Positions 1-14,258 of a stretch of DNA of 64,000 nt are shown in pieces; position 1 is the stretch's first letter; every line of letters starts with the position of its first letter. Source of the stretch: Ehretia macrophylla (Eukaryota; Streptophyta; Magnoliopsida; Boraginales; Ehretiaceae); NCBI GenBank assembly GCA_037974665.1, contig CM075773.1:28799853-28863852 (forward strand), read 5' to 3'. The translations under genes were made by a program, and so were the position numbers. The notes below the pieces were generated by a model. That model worked only from the letters and a program-made list of their open reading frames with translations, did no database searches and was not told the DNA's origin.

Positions 1-3000
1 TCTTGGAGAGCTTTCCAACGATATGTTGTTCGCCGCGTAACTCCTTCCAGATCAATAGTAATAGGCACCAGAGCAACGGATACCTGGTTATAAGCCCCAC
101 ACCCTCGGTTTGCGGGCCCAGCCTCTACGTGAAGTGAAGTAGTCTTGCCCATGGTGTCGTGGGATTCGATAATAGAAATGTGATGGATTTGGTTGTCGTC
201 CTTTTCACAGCTCACGATGCACGATTCGGGACGAAAAAACAGAGCCAAACAAGAAAAGTATAACAAAACAGATGAAAACGTTCGATTTTGGGCTCCAAAA
301 ATAGGAGTAGCCAAGCAAGCTTGCTTCCCTCGTCGTAGAACTCTCAGAGAGCTTTCCAACGGTATGTTGTGCGCCGCGTAACTTCTTACGAATCAAAAGT
401 TTTTTGCAGCGGAGCGACGAAAACCTAGTCACAAGCCCCATGCCCTCAGTTTACGGGCCCAACCTCTACATGAAGCAAAGTTGTCTTGCCCAAGGTGTCG
501 TGGAATTATGTAATAGAAATGTGATGGATTAGATTGTCATCCTTTTTGCGGCTCATGACGTACGAATCGGGATGAAAAAATAGCATAAAAGATGAAAAGT
601 GTCCTAAAACTGATGAAAACATTCAATTTTGGGCTCCAAATACAGGTGCAGCCGATTAGGCTTGCTTCCCCCGTCATAGAGCTCTCGGGGAGAATTTCAA
701 CGGTATACTGTGCGCCGCGTAACTCCTTACGGATCAAAAGTTATGGGCACTGGAGTGACGAAAACCTAGTCACAAGCCCCACGCCCTCGGCTTGCGGGCC
801 CAGCCTCTACGTGAAGTGAAATTGTCTTTTCTAAGGTGCCGTGGAATTCGGTAATAGAAATGTGATGGATTAGGTTGTTGTCCATTTCGCGGCTCAAGAT
901 TTACGATCCGGGACGAAAAAACATAGCAAAATAAGAAAAGTATCCCGAAACTGATAAAAACGTTCGATTTCGAGCTCTGAAAACAGGCACAGCCGAGCAG
1001 GGTTGATGCCCACGTCCTAGAGATCTCGGAGAGCATTCCAACGGAATACTGTGCACCGCGTAACTTTTTACAGATCGAACGTTATGGGCACTGGAATAAT
1101 GAAGATCTGGTCCCAAGCCCCACGCCCTCAGTCTGCGGGCCCAGCTTCTACATGAAGCGAAGTTGTCTTTCCAAAGGTGCCATAGAATTCGGTAATAGAA
1201 ATATGATGGATTAGGTTGTTGTCCTTTTCGCAGCTCGCGATGTACGATCCGGGATGAAAAAACAGTGCAAAAGAAGAAAAGTAACCCGAAACTAATGAAA
1301 ACGTTTGATTTTGGGCTCCTAAAATAGGTGCAGCCAAGCAGGCTTGCTACCCCAGTCATAAAGCTCTCGGAGAGCTTTTGAAAGGTATGCTGTGCACCAC
1401 GTAACTCTTTATGAATAAATAGTTATGGGCACCGGAGCGACTAAAACTTGGTCACAAGCCCCACGCCCTCGGTTTGCGGGCCCAGCCTCCACGTGTAGTG
1501 AATTTGTCTTGCCCAAGGTGCAGTGGGATTCTGTAATAGAAATGTGATGGATTAGGTTGTCGTCCTTTTTGCGGCTCAAGATGTACGATACGGGACGAAA
1601 AAATAGAGCAAAATAAGAAAACTATCCCAAAACTGATGAAAACGTTTGATTTTGGACTCCGAAAATAGGTGCAGCAATGCAGGATTGCTGCCCCCGTCGT
1701 AGAGCTCTCGGAGAGCTTTCCAATGGTATGTTGTGCGCCGCGTAACTCCTCACGGATCAATAGTAATGGGCACCAGAGTAACGGATGCCTGGTCACAAGT
1801 CCCACGCTCTCGGTTTGCGGGACCAGCCTCTACGTGAAGTGAAGTTATCTTGCCTAGGGTACCGTGGGATTCAGCAATATAAATGTGATGGATTAGGTTG
1901 TCATCCTTTTCGCGGCTCACGATGCACGATTCGGGATGAAAAAACAGAGCAAAATAAGAAAAGTATCAAGAAATTGATAAAAACATTTGATTTTGGGCTC
2001 CGAAAACAGGTGCAGACGAGCAGGCTTGCTGCCCCTGTCGTAGAGCTCTCAGAAAGCTTTTCAATGGTATGCTGTGCGCCGCGTAAATCCTTACAGATCA
2101 AAAGTTATGGGCACTGGTGCGACAAAAACTTGGTCACAAACCCCACACCCTCGGTTTGCGGGCCCAGCCACTACGTGAAGTGAATTTGTCTTGCCCAAGG
2201 TGTCGTGGGATTCGGTAATAGAAATGTGATGGATTAGGTTGTCGTCCTTTTCGTTGCTCAAGAAGTACGATCTGGGACAAAAAAATAGAGCAAAATAAGA
2301 AAAGTATCCCGAAACTGATGAAAATATTCGATTTTGGGCTCCAAAACCAAGCGCTGCTGAGCAGGCTTGCTTCCCCCGTCATAGAGCTCTCGGAGAGCTT
2401 TCCAACGGTATGTTATGCACCGTGTAACTCCTTACGGATCAAAAGTAAAGGGCACCAGAGCAACGGATACCTGGTCATAAGCCCCAAGCCCTCGGTTTGC
2501 GGGCCCACCCTTCAGGTGAAGTGAAGTTGTCTTGCCCAAGGTACCGTGGCATTCAGTAATAGAAATGTGATGGATTAGGTTGTTGCCTCTTTCACGGCTC
2601 ATGACGTACGATCCGGGACGAAAAAATTGAGCAAAAAAAGAAAAGTATCCCGAAACTAATGAAAACTTTTGATTTTGGTCTCAAAAAATAGGCGCAGCCG
2701 AGCAGGCTTGCTGCCCCCGTCGTAGAGCTCTCGGAGAGCTTTTCAACGGTATGTTGTGCGTCGCGTAACTCCTTACGGATCAAAAGTTATGGGCACTAGA
2801 GCAACGGATACCTGGTCACATGCCCCACGCCCTCGGTTTGCAGGCCCAGCCTCTACGTGAAGTGAATTTGTCTTGCCCATGGTGTTGTGGGATTTGGTAA
2901 TAGAAATGTGATGAAATAGGTTGTCGTCCTTTTTGCAGCTCACGATGTACGATCTGGGATGAAAAAACAGAGCAAAATAAGAAAAGTATCCCGAAACTGA

Positions 3001-6000
3001 TGAAAACGTTCAATTTTGGGCTACAAAAATAGGCGCAGCTGAGCAGGCAGCTGCCCCCATCATAGAGCCCTTGGAGAGCTTTCCAACGGTATGCTGTGAG
3101 CCACGTAACTCCTTACGGATCAAAAGTTATGGTCACCGGAGCGACAAAAACCTGGTCACAAGCCCCACGCCCTCGGTTTGCGGGCCCAACCTCTACAAGA
3201 AGTGAATTTTTCTTGCCTAAGGTGTCGTGAGATTCTGTAATAAAAATTTGATTGATTAGGTTGTCGTCCTTTTCGTGGCTCAAGATGTACGAACCGGGAC
3301 GAAAAAATAAAGCAAAATAAGAAAAGTATCCCAAAACAAATGAAAACTTTCGATTTTGGGCTCCGAACATAGGCGTCGCCGAGTAGGCTTGCTGCCCTTG
3401 TCATAGAGCTCTCGCAGAGCTTTCCATCGCTATGTTGTGCGTCGCGTAACATCTTACAGATCAAAAGTAATGGGCACCGGAGCAACAAATACCTGGTCAC
3501 AAGCCCCACGTCCTTGGTTTACGGGCCCAGCCTCTACATAAAGTGAAGTTGTCTTGCCTAAGGTGCTGTGGGATTCGGTAATAGAAATGTGATAGATTAG
3601 GTTGTCATCCTTTTCGCAGCTCACGACATACGATCCCGGGTGAAAAAATAGCGCAAATGAATAAAAGTGTCCCGAAACTGATGAAACGTTTGATTTTGGG
3701 CTCTGAAAACAGGCGCAGCCTAGCAGACTTTCTGCCCCCGTCGTAGAGCTCTTGGAGAGCTTTCCAACGGTATACAGTGCACCGCGTAACTCCTTACGAA
3801 TCAAAAGGTATGGACACTAGAGCGACGAAAACCTGGCCACAAGCCCCACGCACTCTGTATGCAGGCCCAGCCTCTACGTGAAGTGAATTTGTCTTACCCA
3901 AGGTGTCATGGGATTCGGTAATAGAAATGTGATGGATTAGGTTGTCGTCCTTTTCGCAGCTCAAGATGTACGATCCGGGATGAAAAAATAAAGCAAAATA
4001 AGAAAAGTATCATGAAACTGATGAAAACGTTTGATTTTGGGCTCCGAAAATAGGCGCAGACGAGCAGGCTTGCTATCCCCGTCGTAGAGCTCCCAGAGAA
4101 CTTTCCAACGATATACTGTGCATCGCATAACTCCTTACGGATCGAAAGTAATGTGCACAGGAGCAACGGATACCTGGTCACAAGCCCCATGCCCTCAGTT
4201 TGTTGGCCCAGCCTCTACGTGAAGTGAAGTTGTCTTGCCCAAGTTGCTGTGGGATTCGATAATAGAAATATGATGGATTAGGTTGTCGTCCTTTTCGCGG
4301 CTCACGACGTACGATCCGGGATGGAAAAAAAGCGCAAAAGAAGAAAAGTATCCCAAAACTGATGAAAACGTTCCATTCTGGCTCTGAAAACATGCGTAGC
4401 CGAGCAGGCTTGCTACCCACGTCGTAGTGCTCTCGTAGGGCTTTCCAATGGTATGCTGTGCGCCGCATAACTCCTTACGGATCAAAAGTTATGGGCACCG
4501 GAGCGACGGATACCTGGTCACAAGCCCCACGCCCTCGGTTTGCGGGCCCAACCACTATGTGCCGTGAATTTGTCTTGCACAAGGTACCATGGGATTCGGT
4601 AATAGAATTTTGATAGATTAGGTTGTCGTCCTTTTCGCGGCTCACGAGTTACGATCCGGGACGAAAAAACAGCTCAAAAGAAGAAAAGTGTCCCGAATCT
4701 GATGAAAATATTCGATTTTGGGCTCCGAAAACAGGCGCACACAATAGGCTTGCTGCCTCCGTCATAAAGCTCTCGGAGAGCTTTCCAACGGTATGCTGTG
4801 TGCCACGTAACTCCTTGCGGATAAAAAGTTATTGGCACTAGAACGACGAAAACCTGGTCACAAGCCCCACACACTTGTTTGCGGGCCCAGCTTCTACGTG
4901 AAGTGAATTTGTCTTGCCCAAGGTCCCGTGGGATAAGGTAATAGAAATGTGATGGATTAGGTTGTCGTCCTTTTCATAGCTCACGACGTACGATCCAAGA
5001 TGAAAAAACAGCACAAAAGAAGAAAGATATCCCAAAACTGAAGAAAATGGTCAATTTTGGGCTCCAAAAAAACGCGCAACCGACCAAGCTTGCTGCCCCC
5101 GTCGTAGAGCTCTCGGAGAGCTTTCCAACAGCATGCTGTGCGCTGCATAACTCCTTTAGGATCAAAAGTTCTGGGCATCGGAGTGACGAAAATCTGGTCA
5201 CAAGCCCCACGCCCTCAGTTTGTGAGCCCAGCCTCTACGTGAAATGAAGTTGTCTTGCCCAAAGTGCCGTGGAATTTGGTAATATATATGTGATGAATTA
5301 GTTTGTCGTCCTTTTCGCAGCTCACGTTATACGATCCGGGATGAAAAAACTGCACAAAAGAAGAAAAGTGTCTCGAAACTAATGAAAACATTCGATTTTG
5401 GGCTCCAAAAATAGGCGCTACTGAGCAGGATTGCTGCCCCCGTCATATAGATTTTGGAGAGCTTTTCAACAGTATGATGTGCGCCGCGTAACTCCTTATG
5501 GATCGAAAGTAATGTGCACCGGAGCAACGGATACCTGGTCACAAGCCCCACGCCCTCGGTTTGCGGGCCCACCCTCTACGTGAAGTGAAGTTGTCTTGAC
5601 CGAGGTACCATGGCATTTAGTAATAGAAATGTGATGGATTAGGTTGTCGTCCTTTTCGCACCTCACGATGTACGATTCGGGATGAGAAAACAGCGTAAAA
5701 GAAGAAAAGTATCCCGAAACTAATAAAAATGTTCGATTTCAGGCTGTGAAAACATACGCAGCCAAGCAAGCTTGCTCCCCTCGTCGTAGAGCTCTCAGAG
5801 AGCTTTCCAACGGTATGCTGTGCACCGCGTAACTCCTTACGGATCAAAAGTTATGGGCATCGGAGCGACGGACACCTGGTCTCAAGCCCGACGCCCTCGA
5901 TTTGCGGGCCCAACTACTATATGCAGTGAATTTGTCCTGCCTAAAGTACCGTGGAATTCGGGAATAGAATTGTGATGGATTAGGTTGTCGTCCTTTTCGC

Positions 6001-9000
6001 AGCTCACGACTTACGATCCGGGATGAAAAAATAGCTAAAAAGAAGAAAAATGTCCCGAATCTGATGAAACGTTCAATTTTGGGCTCCGAAAATAGGCGCA
6101 GATGAGCAGGCTTGCTGCCCCCGTCATAAAGCTCTCAGAGAGCTTTCCAACGGTATGCTGTGCGCCGCGTAACTCCTTACAGATAATAAGTTATGGGCAT
6201 TGGAGCGAAGAAAACCTGGTCACAAGCCCCACATACTTGTTTGCAGGCCCAGCCTCTACGTGAAGTGAAGTTGTCTTGCCCAAGGTGCCGTGGGATTTGG
6301 CAATAGAAATGTGATGGATTAGGTTATCGTCCTTTTCGCATCTCACGACGGACGATCTGGGACGAAAAAATAGCGCAAAAGAAGAAAAGTGTCCCAAAAC
6401 TAATGAAAATGTTCAATTTTGGGCTAAGAAAACAAGTGTAGCTTAGCAGGCTTGCTACCCCCGTCGTAGAGTTCCCGGAGAGCTTTCCAACAGTATGTTG
6501 TGCGTAGCGTAACTACTTAAGGATCAAAAGTTATGGTCACCGGAGTGACGAAAATCTGGTCACAAGCCCCACGCCCTCGGTTTGAGGGCCCAGCCTCTAC
6601 ATGAAGTGAAGTTATCTTGCCCAAGGTGCTGTGGAATTCAATAATAGAAATATGATGGATTAGGTTGTCGTCGTTTTCGCAGCTCACGACATACGATCCG
6701 TGACGGAAAAACTGCACAAAAGTAGAAAAGTGTCCCAAAATTGATGAAAACGTTCAATTTTGGGCTCCGAAAATACGCGCTGCTAAGCAGGATTGCTGTC
6801 CCCGTCGTATAGCTTTTGGAGAGCTTTTCAACGGTATGATGTGCGCCGCGTAACTCGTTACGGATCAAAAGTTATGGGGACTGGAGCGACGAAAACCTAG
6901 TAACAAGCCCCACGCCCTCAGTTTGTGGGCCCAGCCTCTACGTGAAGTGAATTTGTCTTGCCCAAGGTGTCGTGGGATTCGGTAACAAAAATGTGATAGA
7001 TTAGGTTGTTGTCTTTTTCGTGGCACAAGATGTACGATCTGTGATTAAAAAACATAGCAAAATAAGAAAAGTATCCCAGAACTGATGAAAGCCTTTGATT
7101 TTGGGGTCCGAAAATAGGGACCGCCGAGCAAGCTTGTTGCCCCCGTCGTAGAGCTCTCAGAGAGGTTTTCCAACGATATGCTGTGCGCTGCGTAACTCCT
7201 TACAGATCAAAAGTTATCGGCACTGGAGCAACGAATACCTGGTCACAAGCCCCACGCCCAGCCTCTACATGAAGTGAAGTTGTCTTGCCTAAGGTGTCAT
7301 GGGATTCGGTAATAGAAACTTGATGGATTAGGTTATCGTCTTTTTTGCGGCTCACGATGTACGATTCGGGACGAAAAAATAGTGCAAAAGAAGAAAAGTA
7401 TCCTGAAACTGAAGAAAACGTTCAATTTTGGGCTCTGAAAATAGGCGCAACTAAGAAGGGTTGATACCTCTGTCGTAGAGCTTTCGGAGAGCTTTTCAAC
7501 GGAATACTATGCGCTGCGTAACTCCTTACGGATCAAAAGTTATGGGCAACGGAGCGATAGAGATCTGGTCCCAAGCCTACGCCCTCGGTTTGCGGGCCTA
7601 TCCTCTACGTGAAGTGAATTCGTCTTGCCCAAGGTGCCATGGGATTCGATAATAGAAATGTGATAGATTAGGTTGTCGTCATTTTCGCAGCTGACGGCGT
7701 ACGATCGGGGACGGAAAAAGAGCACAAAAGAAGAAAAGTTTCCAGAAACTGATGAAAACGTTTGATTTTGGGCTACGAAAATAGGCACAGCCTAGGAGAC
7801 TAGCTACCTCTGTCGTAGAGCTCTCGGAGAGCTTTCCAACAGTATGTTGTGAGCCGCGTAACTCCTTACGGATCAAAAGTTATGGGCACCGGAGCGACGG
7901 ATACCTGGTCACACGCCCCACACCCTTGGTTTGCGGGCCCAGCCTCTACGTGAAGTGAATTTTTCTTGCCCAAGGTGCCATGGAAATCGATAATAGAAAT
8001 TTGATGGATTAGGTTGTCATCCTTTTCGCAGCTCATGATGTACGATTCGGGATGGAAAAACAGCACAAAAGAAGAAAAGTGTCACGAAACTGATGAAAAC
8101 GTTCAATTTTGGGCTCCTAAAAGAGGCGCAGCCGAGCAGGCTTGCTGCCCCCGTCGTAAAGCTCTCGGTGAGCTTTCTAAAGTTATGTTGTGCACTACGT
8201 AACTCCTTACAAATCAAAAGTTCTGGGCACTGGAGCGACGAATGCCTGGTCACAAGCCCCACGCCCTCTGTTTGTAGGCCCTGCCTCTATGTGAAGTGAA
8301 GTTGTCTTGCCCAAGGTGCCGTGGGATTCGGTAACAAAAATGTGATGGATCAGGTTATCGTCATTTTCGTAGCTCACGACGCACGATCCGGGACAAAAAA
8401 AAATACAAAATAAGAAAAATGTCCCAAAACTGATAAAAATGTTCAATTTTAGGCTCCAAAAATCGGTGCAGCCGAGCAGGCTTTCTGCCCCTATCGTAGA
8501 GCTCTCAGAGTGCTTTTCAACGGTATGCTGCACGCCGCATAAATTCTTACGGATCAAAAGTTATGGGCACTGGAATGACGAAAACCTGGTCACTAGCCCG
8601 AGGCCCTCGTTTTGCGGGCCTAGCCTCTACGTTAAGTGAATTTGTCTTGCCCAATATGACATGGGATTCAGTAATAGAAATTTGAGGGATTAGGTTGTCG
8701 TCCTTTTCGCGGCTCAAGATGTACGATCCGGGACTAAAATATAGAGCAAAATAAGAAAAGTATCCAGAAACTAATGAAAACGTTTGATTTTTGGCTCTGA
8801 AAATAGGCGCAGCAGAGCAGGCTTGTTGTCACCGTGATAGAGCTCTCAAAGAGATTTCCAATGGTATGTTGTGCACCGTGTAACTCCTTACGGATCAAAA
8901 GTAATAAGCACCGGAGCAACGGATACCTGGTCATAAGCCCTACGCCCTAGGTTTGCGGGCCCAACCTCTACGTGAAGTGAAGTTGTCTTACCCAATGTCC

Positions 9001-12000
9001 AGTGGGATTCGGTAATAGAAATGTGATGGATTAGGTTGTTGTCCTTTTTGCGGCTCACGATGTACGATCCGGGATGAAAAAATAGCAAAAAAGAAGAAAA
9101 GCGTCCTAAAACTGATGAAAACGTTAGATTTTGGGCTCCAAAAAAGGCACAGTCGAGCAGGCTTTCAGCCCCAATCATAGAGCTCTCGGAGAGCTTTTCG
9201 ACGGTATGCTGTACTATGCGTAACTCCTTACGGATCAAAAGTTATGGGCACTGGAGCGACGAAAACCTGGTCACAGGCCCCACGCCCTCTGTTTGCGGGC
9301 ACAACCTCTACATGAAGTGAATTTGTCTTACTCAATATGCCGTGGGATTCGGTAATAGAAACGTGATGGATTAGGTTGTCGTCCTTTTCGCGGCTCAAGA
9401 TGTACGATCCAGGACAAAAAGATAGAGCAAAATAAGAAAAGTATCCGGAAACTGATGAAAACGTTTGAATTTGGGCTCCGAAAATAGGCATAGCCAAGCA
9501 GGCATGCTGCCCCCATTGTAGAGCTCTCAGAGATCTTTTCAACGGTATGTTGTGCACCGCGTAACTCCTTATGCATCAAAAGTTATGGGCACCGGAGCAA
9601 CAGATTCCTGGTCACAAGCCCTACGCCCTAGGTTTGCGGGCCCAACCTCTACGTGAAGTGAAGTTGTCTTACCCAATGTCCAGTGGGATTCGGTAATAGA
9701 AATGTGATGGATTAGGTTGTTGTCCTTTTTGCGGCTCACGATGTACGATCCGGGATGAAAAAATAGCAAAAAAGAAGAAAAGCGTCCTAAAACTGATGAA
9801 AACGTTAGATTTTGGGCTCCAAAAAAGGCACAGTCGAGCAGGCTTTCAGCCCCAATCGTAGAGCTCTCGGAGAGCTTTTCGACGGTATGCTGTACTATGC
9901 GTAACTCCTTACGGATCAAAAGTTATGGGCACTGGAGCGACGAAAACCTGGTCACAGGCCCCACGCCCTCTGTTTGCGGGCACAGCCTCTACATGAAGTG
10001 AATTTGTCTTACTCAATATGCCATGGGATTCGGTAATAGAAACGTGATGGATTAGGTTGTCGTCCTTTTCGCGGCTCAAGATGTACGATCCAGGACGAAA
10101 AGATAGAGCAAAATAAGAAAAGTATCCGGAAACTTATGAAAATGTTTGATTTTGGGCTCCGAAAATAGGCGTAGCAAAGCAGGCATGCTACCCCCGTCGT
10201 AGAGCTCTCTGAGAGCTTTTCAACGGTATGTTGTGCACCGCGTAACTCCTTACGGATCAAAAGTAATGGCCACTGGAGCAACGGATACATGGTCACAAGC
10301 CCTACGCCCTTGGTTTGCGGGCCCAGCCTCTACGTGAAGTAAAGTTGTCTTGCCCAAGGTGCCATGCGATTCGGTAATAGAAATGTGATGGATTAGGCTG
10401 TCGTCCTTTTCACTACTCACGACGTACGATCTGGGATGAAAAAATAGCTCAAAAGCAGAAAAATATCCAAAAACTGATGAAAACGTTCTATTTTGGGCTC
10501 CGAAAATAGGCGCAGCCAAGCAAGCTTGCTGCCCACATCGTAGAGCTCTTGGAGAGCTTTCCAATGGTATGTTGTGCGCCGCGTAACTCCTTACGGATAA
10601 AAAGTTACGGGAACTGGAGCGACTAGTCACAAGCCCTATGCCGTCGGTTTGCGGGCCCAGCCTTGAAGTGAAGTGAATTTGTCTTGCCCAAGGTGTCATG
10701 GGATTCAGTAATAGAAATGTGATGTATTAGGTTGTCGTCCTTTTCGCAGTTCACGATGTACGATCCGGGATGAAAAAACAACACAAAAGAAGAAAAGTGT
10801 CACGAAACTGATAAAAACGTTCAATTTTGGGATCTGAAAACATGTGCAGCCGAGCAGGCTTGTTGCCCCCATCGTAGAGCTCTTGGAGAGCTTTCCAACC
10901 GTATACTATGCGCCTCGTAACACCTTACGGATAAAAAGTTATGGGCACCGGAGCGACGGATACCTGGTCACAAACCCCACGCCCTCGGTCTGCAGGCCCA
11001 GTCTCTACGTGAATTGAAGTTGTCTTGCCCAAGGTGCCATGGGATTCGGTAATAGAAATGTGATGGATTAGGTTATCATCCTTTTCGTGGCTCATGACGC
11101 ACGATTCGGGATCGAAAAACAACACAAAAGAAGAAAAGTATCCCAAAATTGATAAAAATGTTTGATTTTGGGCTTCGAAAAGAGACGCATATGAATTGGC
11201 TTGATGCCCCCGTCGTAGAGCTCTCGGAGAGCATTCTAACGGTATGCTATGCGCCGCGTAACTCCTTATGGATCAAAAGTTCTAGGCACCAGAGCAACGA
11301 AAACCTGGTCACAAGCCCCACGCCCTCTGTTTGTGAGCCCAGCCTCTACGTGAAGTGAAGTTGTCTTGCTCAAGGTGTCGTGGAATTCGGTAATATAAAT
11401 GTGATGGATTAGGTTGTCGGCTTTTTCGCGGCTCACGACATATGTTCCAGGACGGAAAAACAGCACAAAAGAAGAAAAGTGTCCCGAAACTAATGAAAAC
11501 GTTCGATTTTGGGCTCTGAAAATAGGCGCAGCAAAGTAGGCTTGCTGCCCTTGTCGTAGAGCTCTCAGAGAGCTTTCCAACGGTATGCTGTGTGCCACGT
11601 AACTCCTTACAGATCAAAAGTCATGGGCACCGGAGCGACGGATACGTGGTCACAAGCCCCACGCCCTCGGTTTGCAGGCCCAGCCTCTACGTGAAGTGAA
11701 TTTGGGTTTCCCAAGGTACGATTAGATTCGGTAATAGAAATGTGATGGATTAGGTTGTCATCCTTTTTGCGGTTTACGACTTATGATCCGGGACAGAAAA
11801 ACAGCACAAAAGAAGAAAAGTGTCTTGAAACTGATGAAAATGCTCGATTTTGGGCTCCGAAAATGGGTGCAGCAGAGCAGGCATGCAACCCCCGTCGTAG
11901 AGCTGTCAGAGAGCTTTCCAACGGTATGTTGTGCGTTGTGTAACTCTTTACGGATCAATAGTAATGGGCACCGGAGCAACATATACCTGGTCACAAGTCC

Positions 12001-14258
12001 CACGCCCTCGGTTTGCGGGCCCATCCTCTACGTGAAATGATGTTGTCTTGCCCAAGGTGACGTGGGATTCGGTAATAGAAATGTGATGGATTAGGTTGTC
12101 GTCCTTTTCGCGGCTCACGATGCACGATCCGAGATGAAAAAACAGAGCAAAAGAAGAAAAATATCCCGATACTGATGAAAATGTTTGATTTTGGGATCCA
12201 AAAATAGGCATCACGGAGCAAGCTTCTGCCCCCGTTGTAGAGCTCTCGAAGAGCTTTCCAACAGTATGTTGTGAGCCGCGTAACTCCTTTCGGATCAAAA
12301 GGTATGGGCATCGGAGCGACAAAAACCTGGTCACAAACCCCACGCCCTCGGTTTATGGGCCTAACCTCTACTTTAAGTGAAGTTGTCTTGCCCAAGGTGC
12401 CGTGGGATTCGGTAATAGAAATGTGATGGATTTGGTTGTCGTCCTTTTTGCGGCTCACGATGTACGATCCGAGATGAAAAAATAGCACAAAAGAAGAAAA
12501 ATATCCCAGAACTGATGAAAATGTTCAATTTTGGGCTCTGAAAATAGGCGCAGCAGAGCAAGCTTTCTGCCCCAGTCGTAGAGCTCTCGGAGAGCTTTTC
12601 AACGGTATGCTGTGCTCGCGTAACTCCTTACAGATCAAAAGTTATGGGCGCTGGAGCGACGAAAACCTGGTCACAAGCCCCACGCCCTCTGTTTACGGGC
12701 CCAGCCTCTACGTGAAGTGAATTTGTCTTTCCCAAGATGCTGTGGGATTTGATAATAGATATGTGATGGATTATGTTGTCATCCTTTTCGCGGCTCAAGA
12801 TATAATATCCGGGACGAAAAAACAGAGCAAAATAAGAAAAGTATCCCGAAACTAATGAAAATGTTTGATTTTGGGCTCCGAAAATAGGCGCAGCCAAGTA
12901 GGAATGCTACCCCCGTCGTAGAGATCTCGGAGAGCTTTCCAACAGTCTGTTGTGCACCGCGTAACTCCTTACGGATCAATAGTAATTGGTACCGGAGCAA
13001 CAGATATCTGGTCATAAGCCCTACGCCCTCGGTTTGCCGGCCCAACCTCTAAGTGAAGTGAAGTTGTCTTGCCTAAGGTGCCATGGGATTCGGTAATAGA
13101 AATGTGATGGATTAGCTTATAGTCCTTTTCGCGGCTCATGATGCACGATCCAGGATGAAAAAACAAAGCAAAATAAGAAAAATATCCTGAAACTAATGAA
13201 AACATTTGATTTTGGGCTCCAAAAATAGGCGCCGTAGAGTAAGCTTGCTACCCACGTCGTAGAGCTCTCGGAGAGCTTTCCAACGGTATGTTGTGCGCCG
13301 CGTAACTCCTTACGGATAAAAAGTTATGGGCACTGGAGCGTCAAAAACATAGTCACATGCCCCACGCCCTTGGTTTGCGGGCCCAGCCTCTACGTGAGGT
13401 GAAGTTCTCTTGCCCAAGGTGCCGTGGGATTCGGTAATAGAAATGTGATGGATTAGTTTGTCGTCCTTTTCGCTGCTCACGACGTACGATCCAAGACAAC
13501 AAAACAACACAAAAGAAGAAAGGTGTCCCGAAACTGATTTAAATGTTTGATTTTGGGCTCCGAAAATAGGCGCAGCTGAGCAAGCTTACTGCCCACGTCG
13601 TAGAGGTCTTTGAGAGCTTTCCAACGGTTTGCTGTGCGCCGCGTAACTCCATACGGATAAAAAGTTATGGGCACTTGAGCGACGAAAACCTGGTCACAAG
13701 CCCCACGTCCTCAGTTTGCGGGCCTTGCCTCTACGTGAAGTGAAGTTGCCTTGCCTAAGGTGCCATGGGAATCGATAATAGAAATGTGATAGATTAGGTT
13801 GTCGTCATTTTCGCGGCTCACGACGTACGATCCGGGACGGAAAAACTGCACAAAACAAGAAATATATCCCGAAATTGATGAAAATGCTCGATTTTGGGCT
13901 CCGAAAATAGGCGCTGCCAAGCAGGCTTGCTGCCCCCATTGTAGAGCTCTCGGAGAGCTTTCTAAAGGTATGATGTGCGCTGCGTAACTCTTTACGGATC
14001 AAAAGTTCTGGGCACCGGAGCGACAAAAACCTGGTCACAAGCCCCAGGCCTTCGGTTTGCGGGCCCAGCCTCTACGTGAAGTGAAGTTGTCTTGCCCAAG
14101 GTGCCGTGGGATTCGGTAATAGAAATGTGATGGATTAGGTTATCGTCCTTTTCACGGCTCACGACGTACGATCCGGGACAGAAAAACAGCACAAAAGAAG
14201 AAAAGTGTCCTGAAAATGATGAAAATGCTTGATTTTAGGCTTCGAAAACAGGCGCAGC
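1..14258 (+). repeat. 341-bp satellite array, block 1
   Basis: About 42 head-to-tail monomers. The anchor GTAACTCC (often GCGTAACTCC) recurs every 341 bp: the first six intervals measured by hand from the left edge are each 341. Monomers share a recognisable order: GTAACTCCTTACGG, a GC-rich stretch with TTTGCGGGCCCA, CTCTACGTGAAG, AATAGAAATGTGATGGATTAGG, CGATCCGGGA, an A-rich stretch of about 35 bp, CGATTTTGGGCTCC, and a short palindrome AGCTCTCGGAGAGCT. Neighbours differ by roughly 10-15% by eye. Two variant types occur: one has GAAGTTGTC with CACAAAAGAAG, the other GAATTTGTC with GAGCAAAATAAG. A 16-bp deletion lies near 7256. No open frame here looks like a gene. The block continues beyond the left edge and ends where retroelement 1 begins. 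Confidence 0.95.
8941..10302 (+). repeat. Recent two-monomer duplication in satellite block 1
   Basis: The stretch 8941-9621 is repeated at 9622-10302 with an offset of 681 bp, which is two monomers less one base. The copies share private variants that neighbours lack, including TTACCCAATGTCCAGTGGG in the first monomer and TTACTCAATATGCC plus CACAGGCCCC in the second. Only a handful of differences are visible, far fewer than between ordinary neighbours. This is what unequal exchange in dimer steps would leave. Confidence 0.85.

Noticed and set aside
1-14258. Many open frames of 60-165 codons in the satellite
   Set aside because: They repeat with the monomer, start and stop at variant positions, lie in several frames on both strands and match no protein family. 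They are products of a stop-poor repeat.
1-14258. CRISPR array
   Set aside because: The repeats are contiguous 341-bp monomers without unique spacers, in a plant-type setting.
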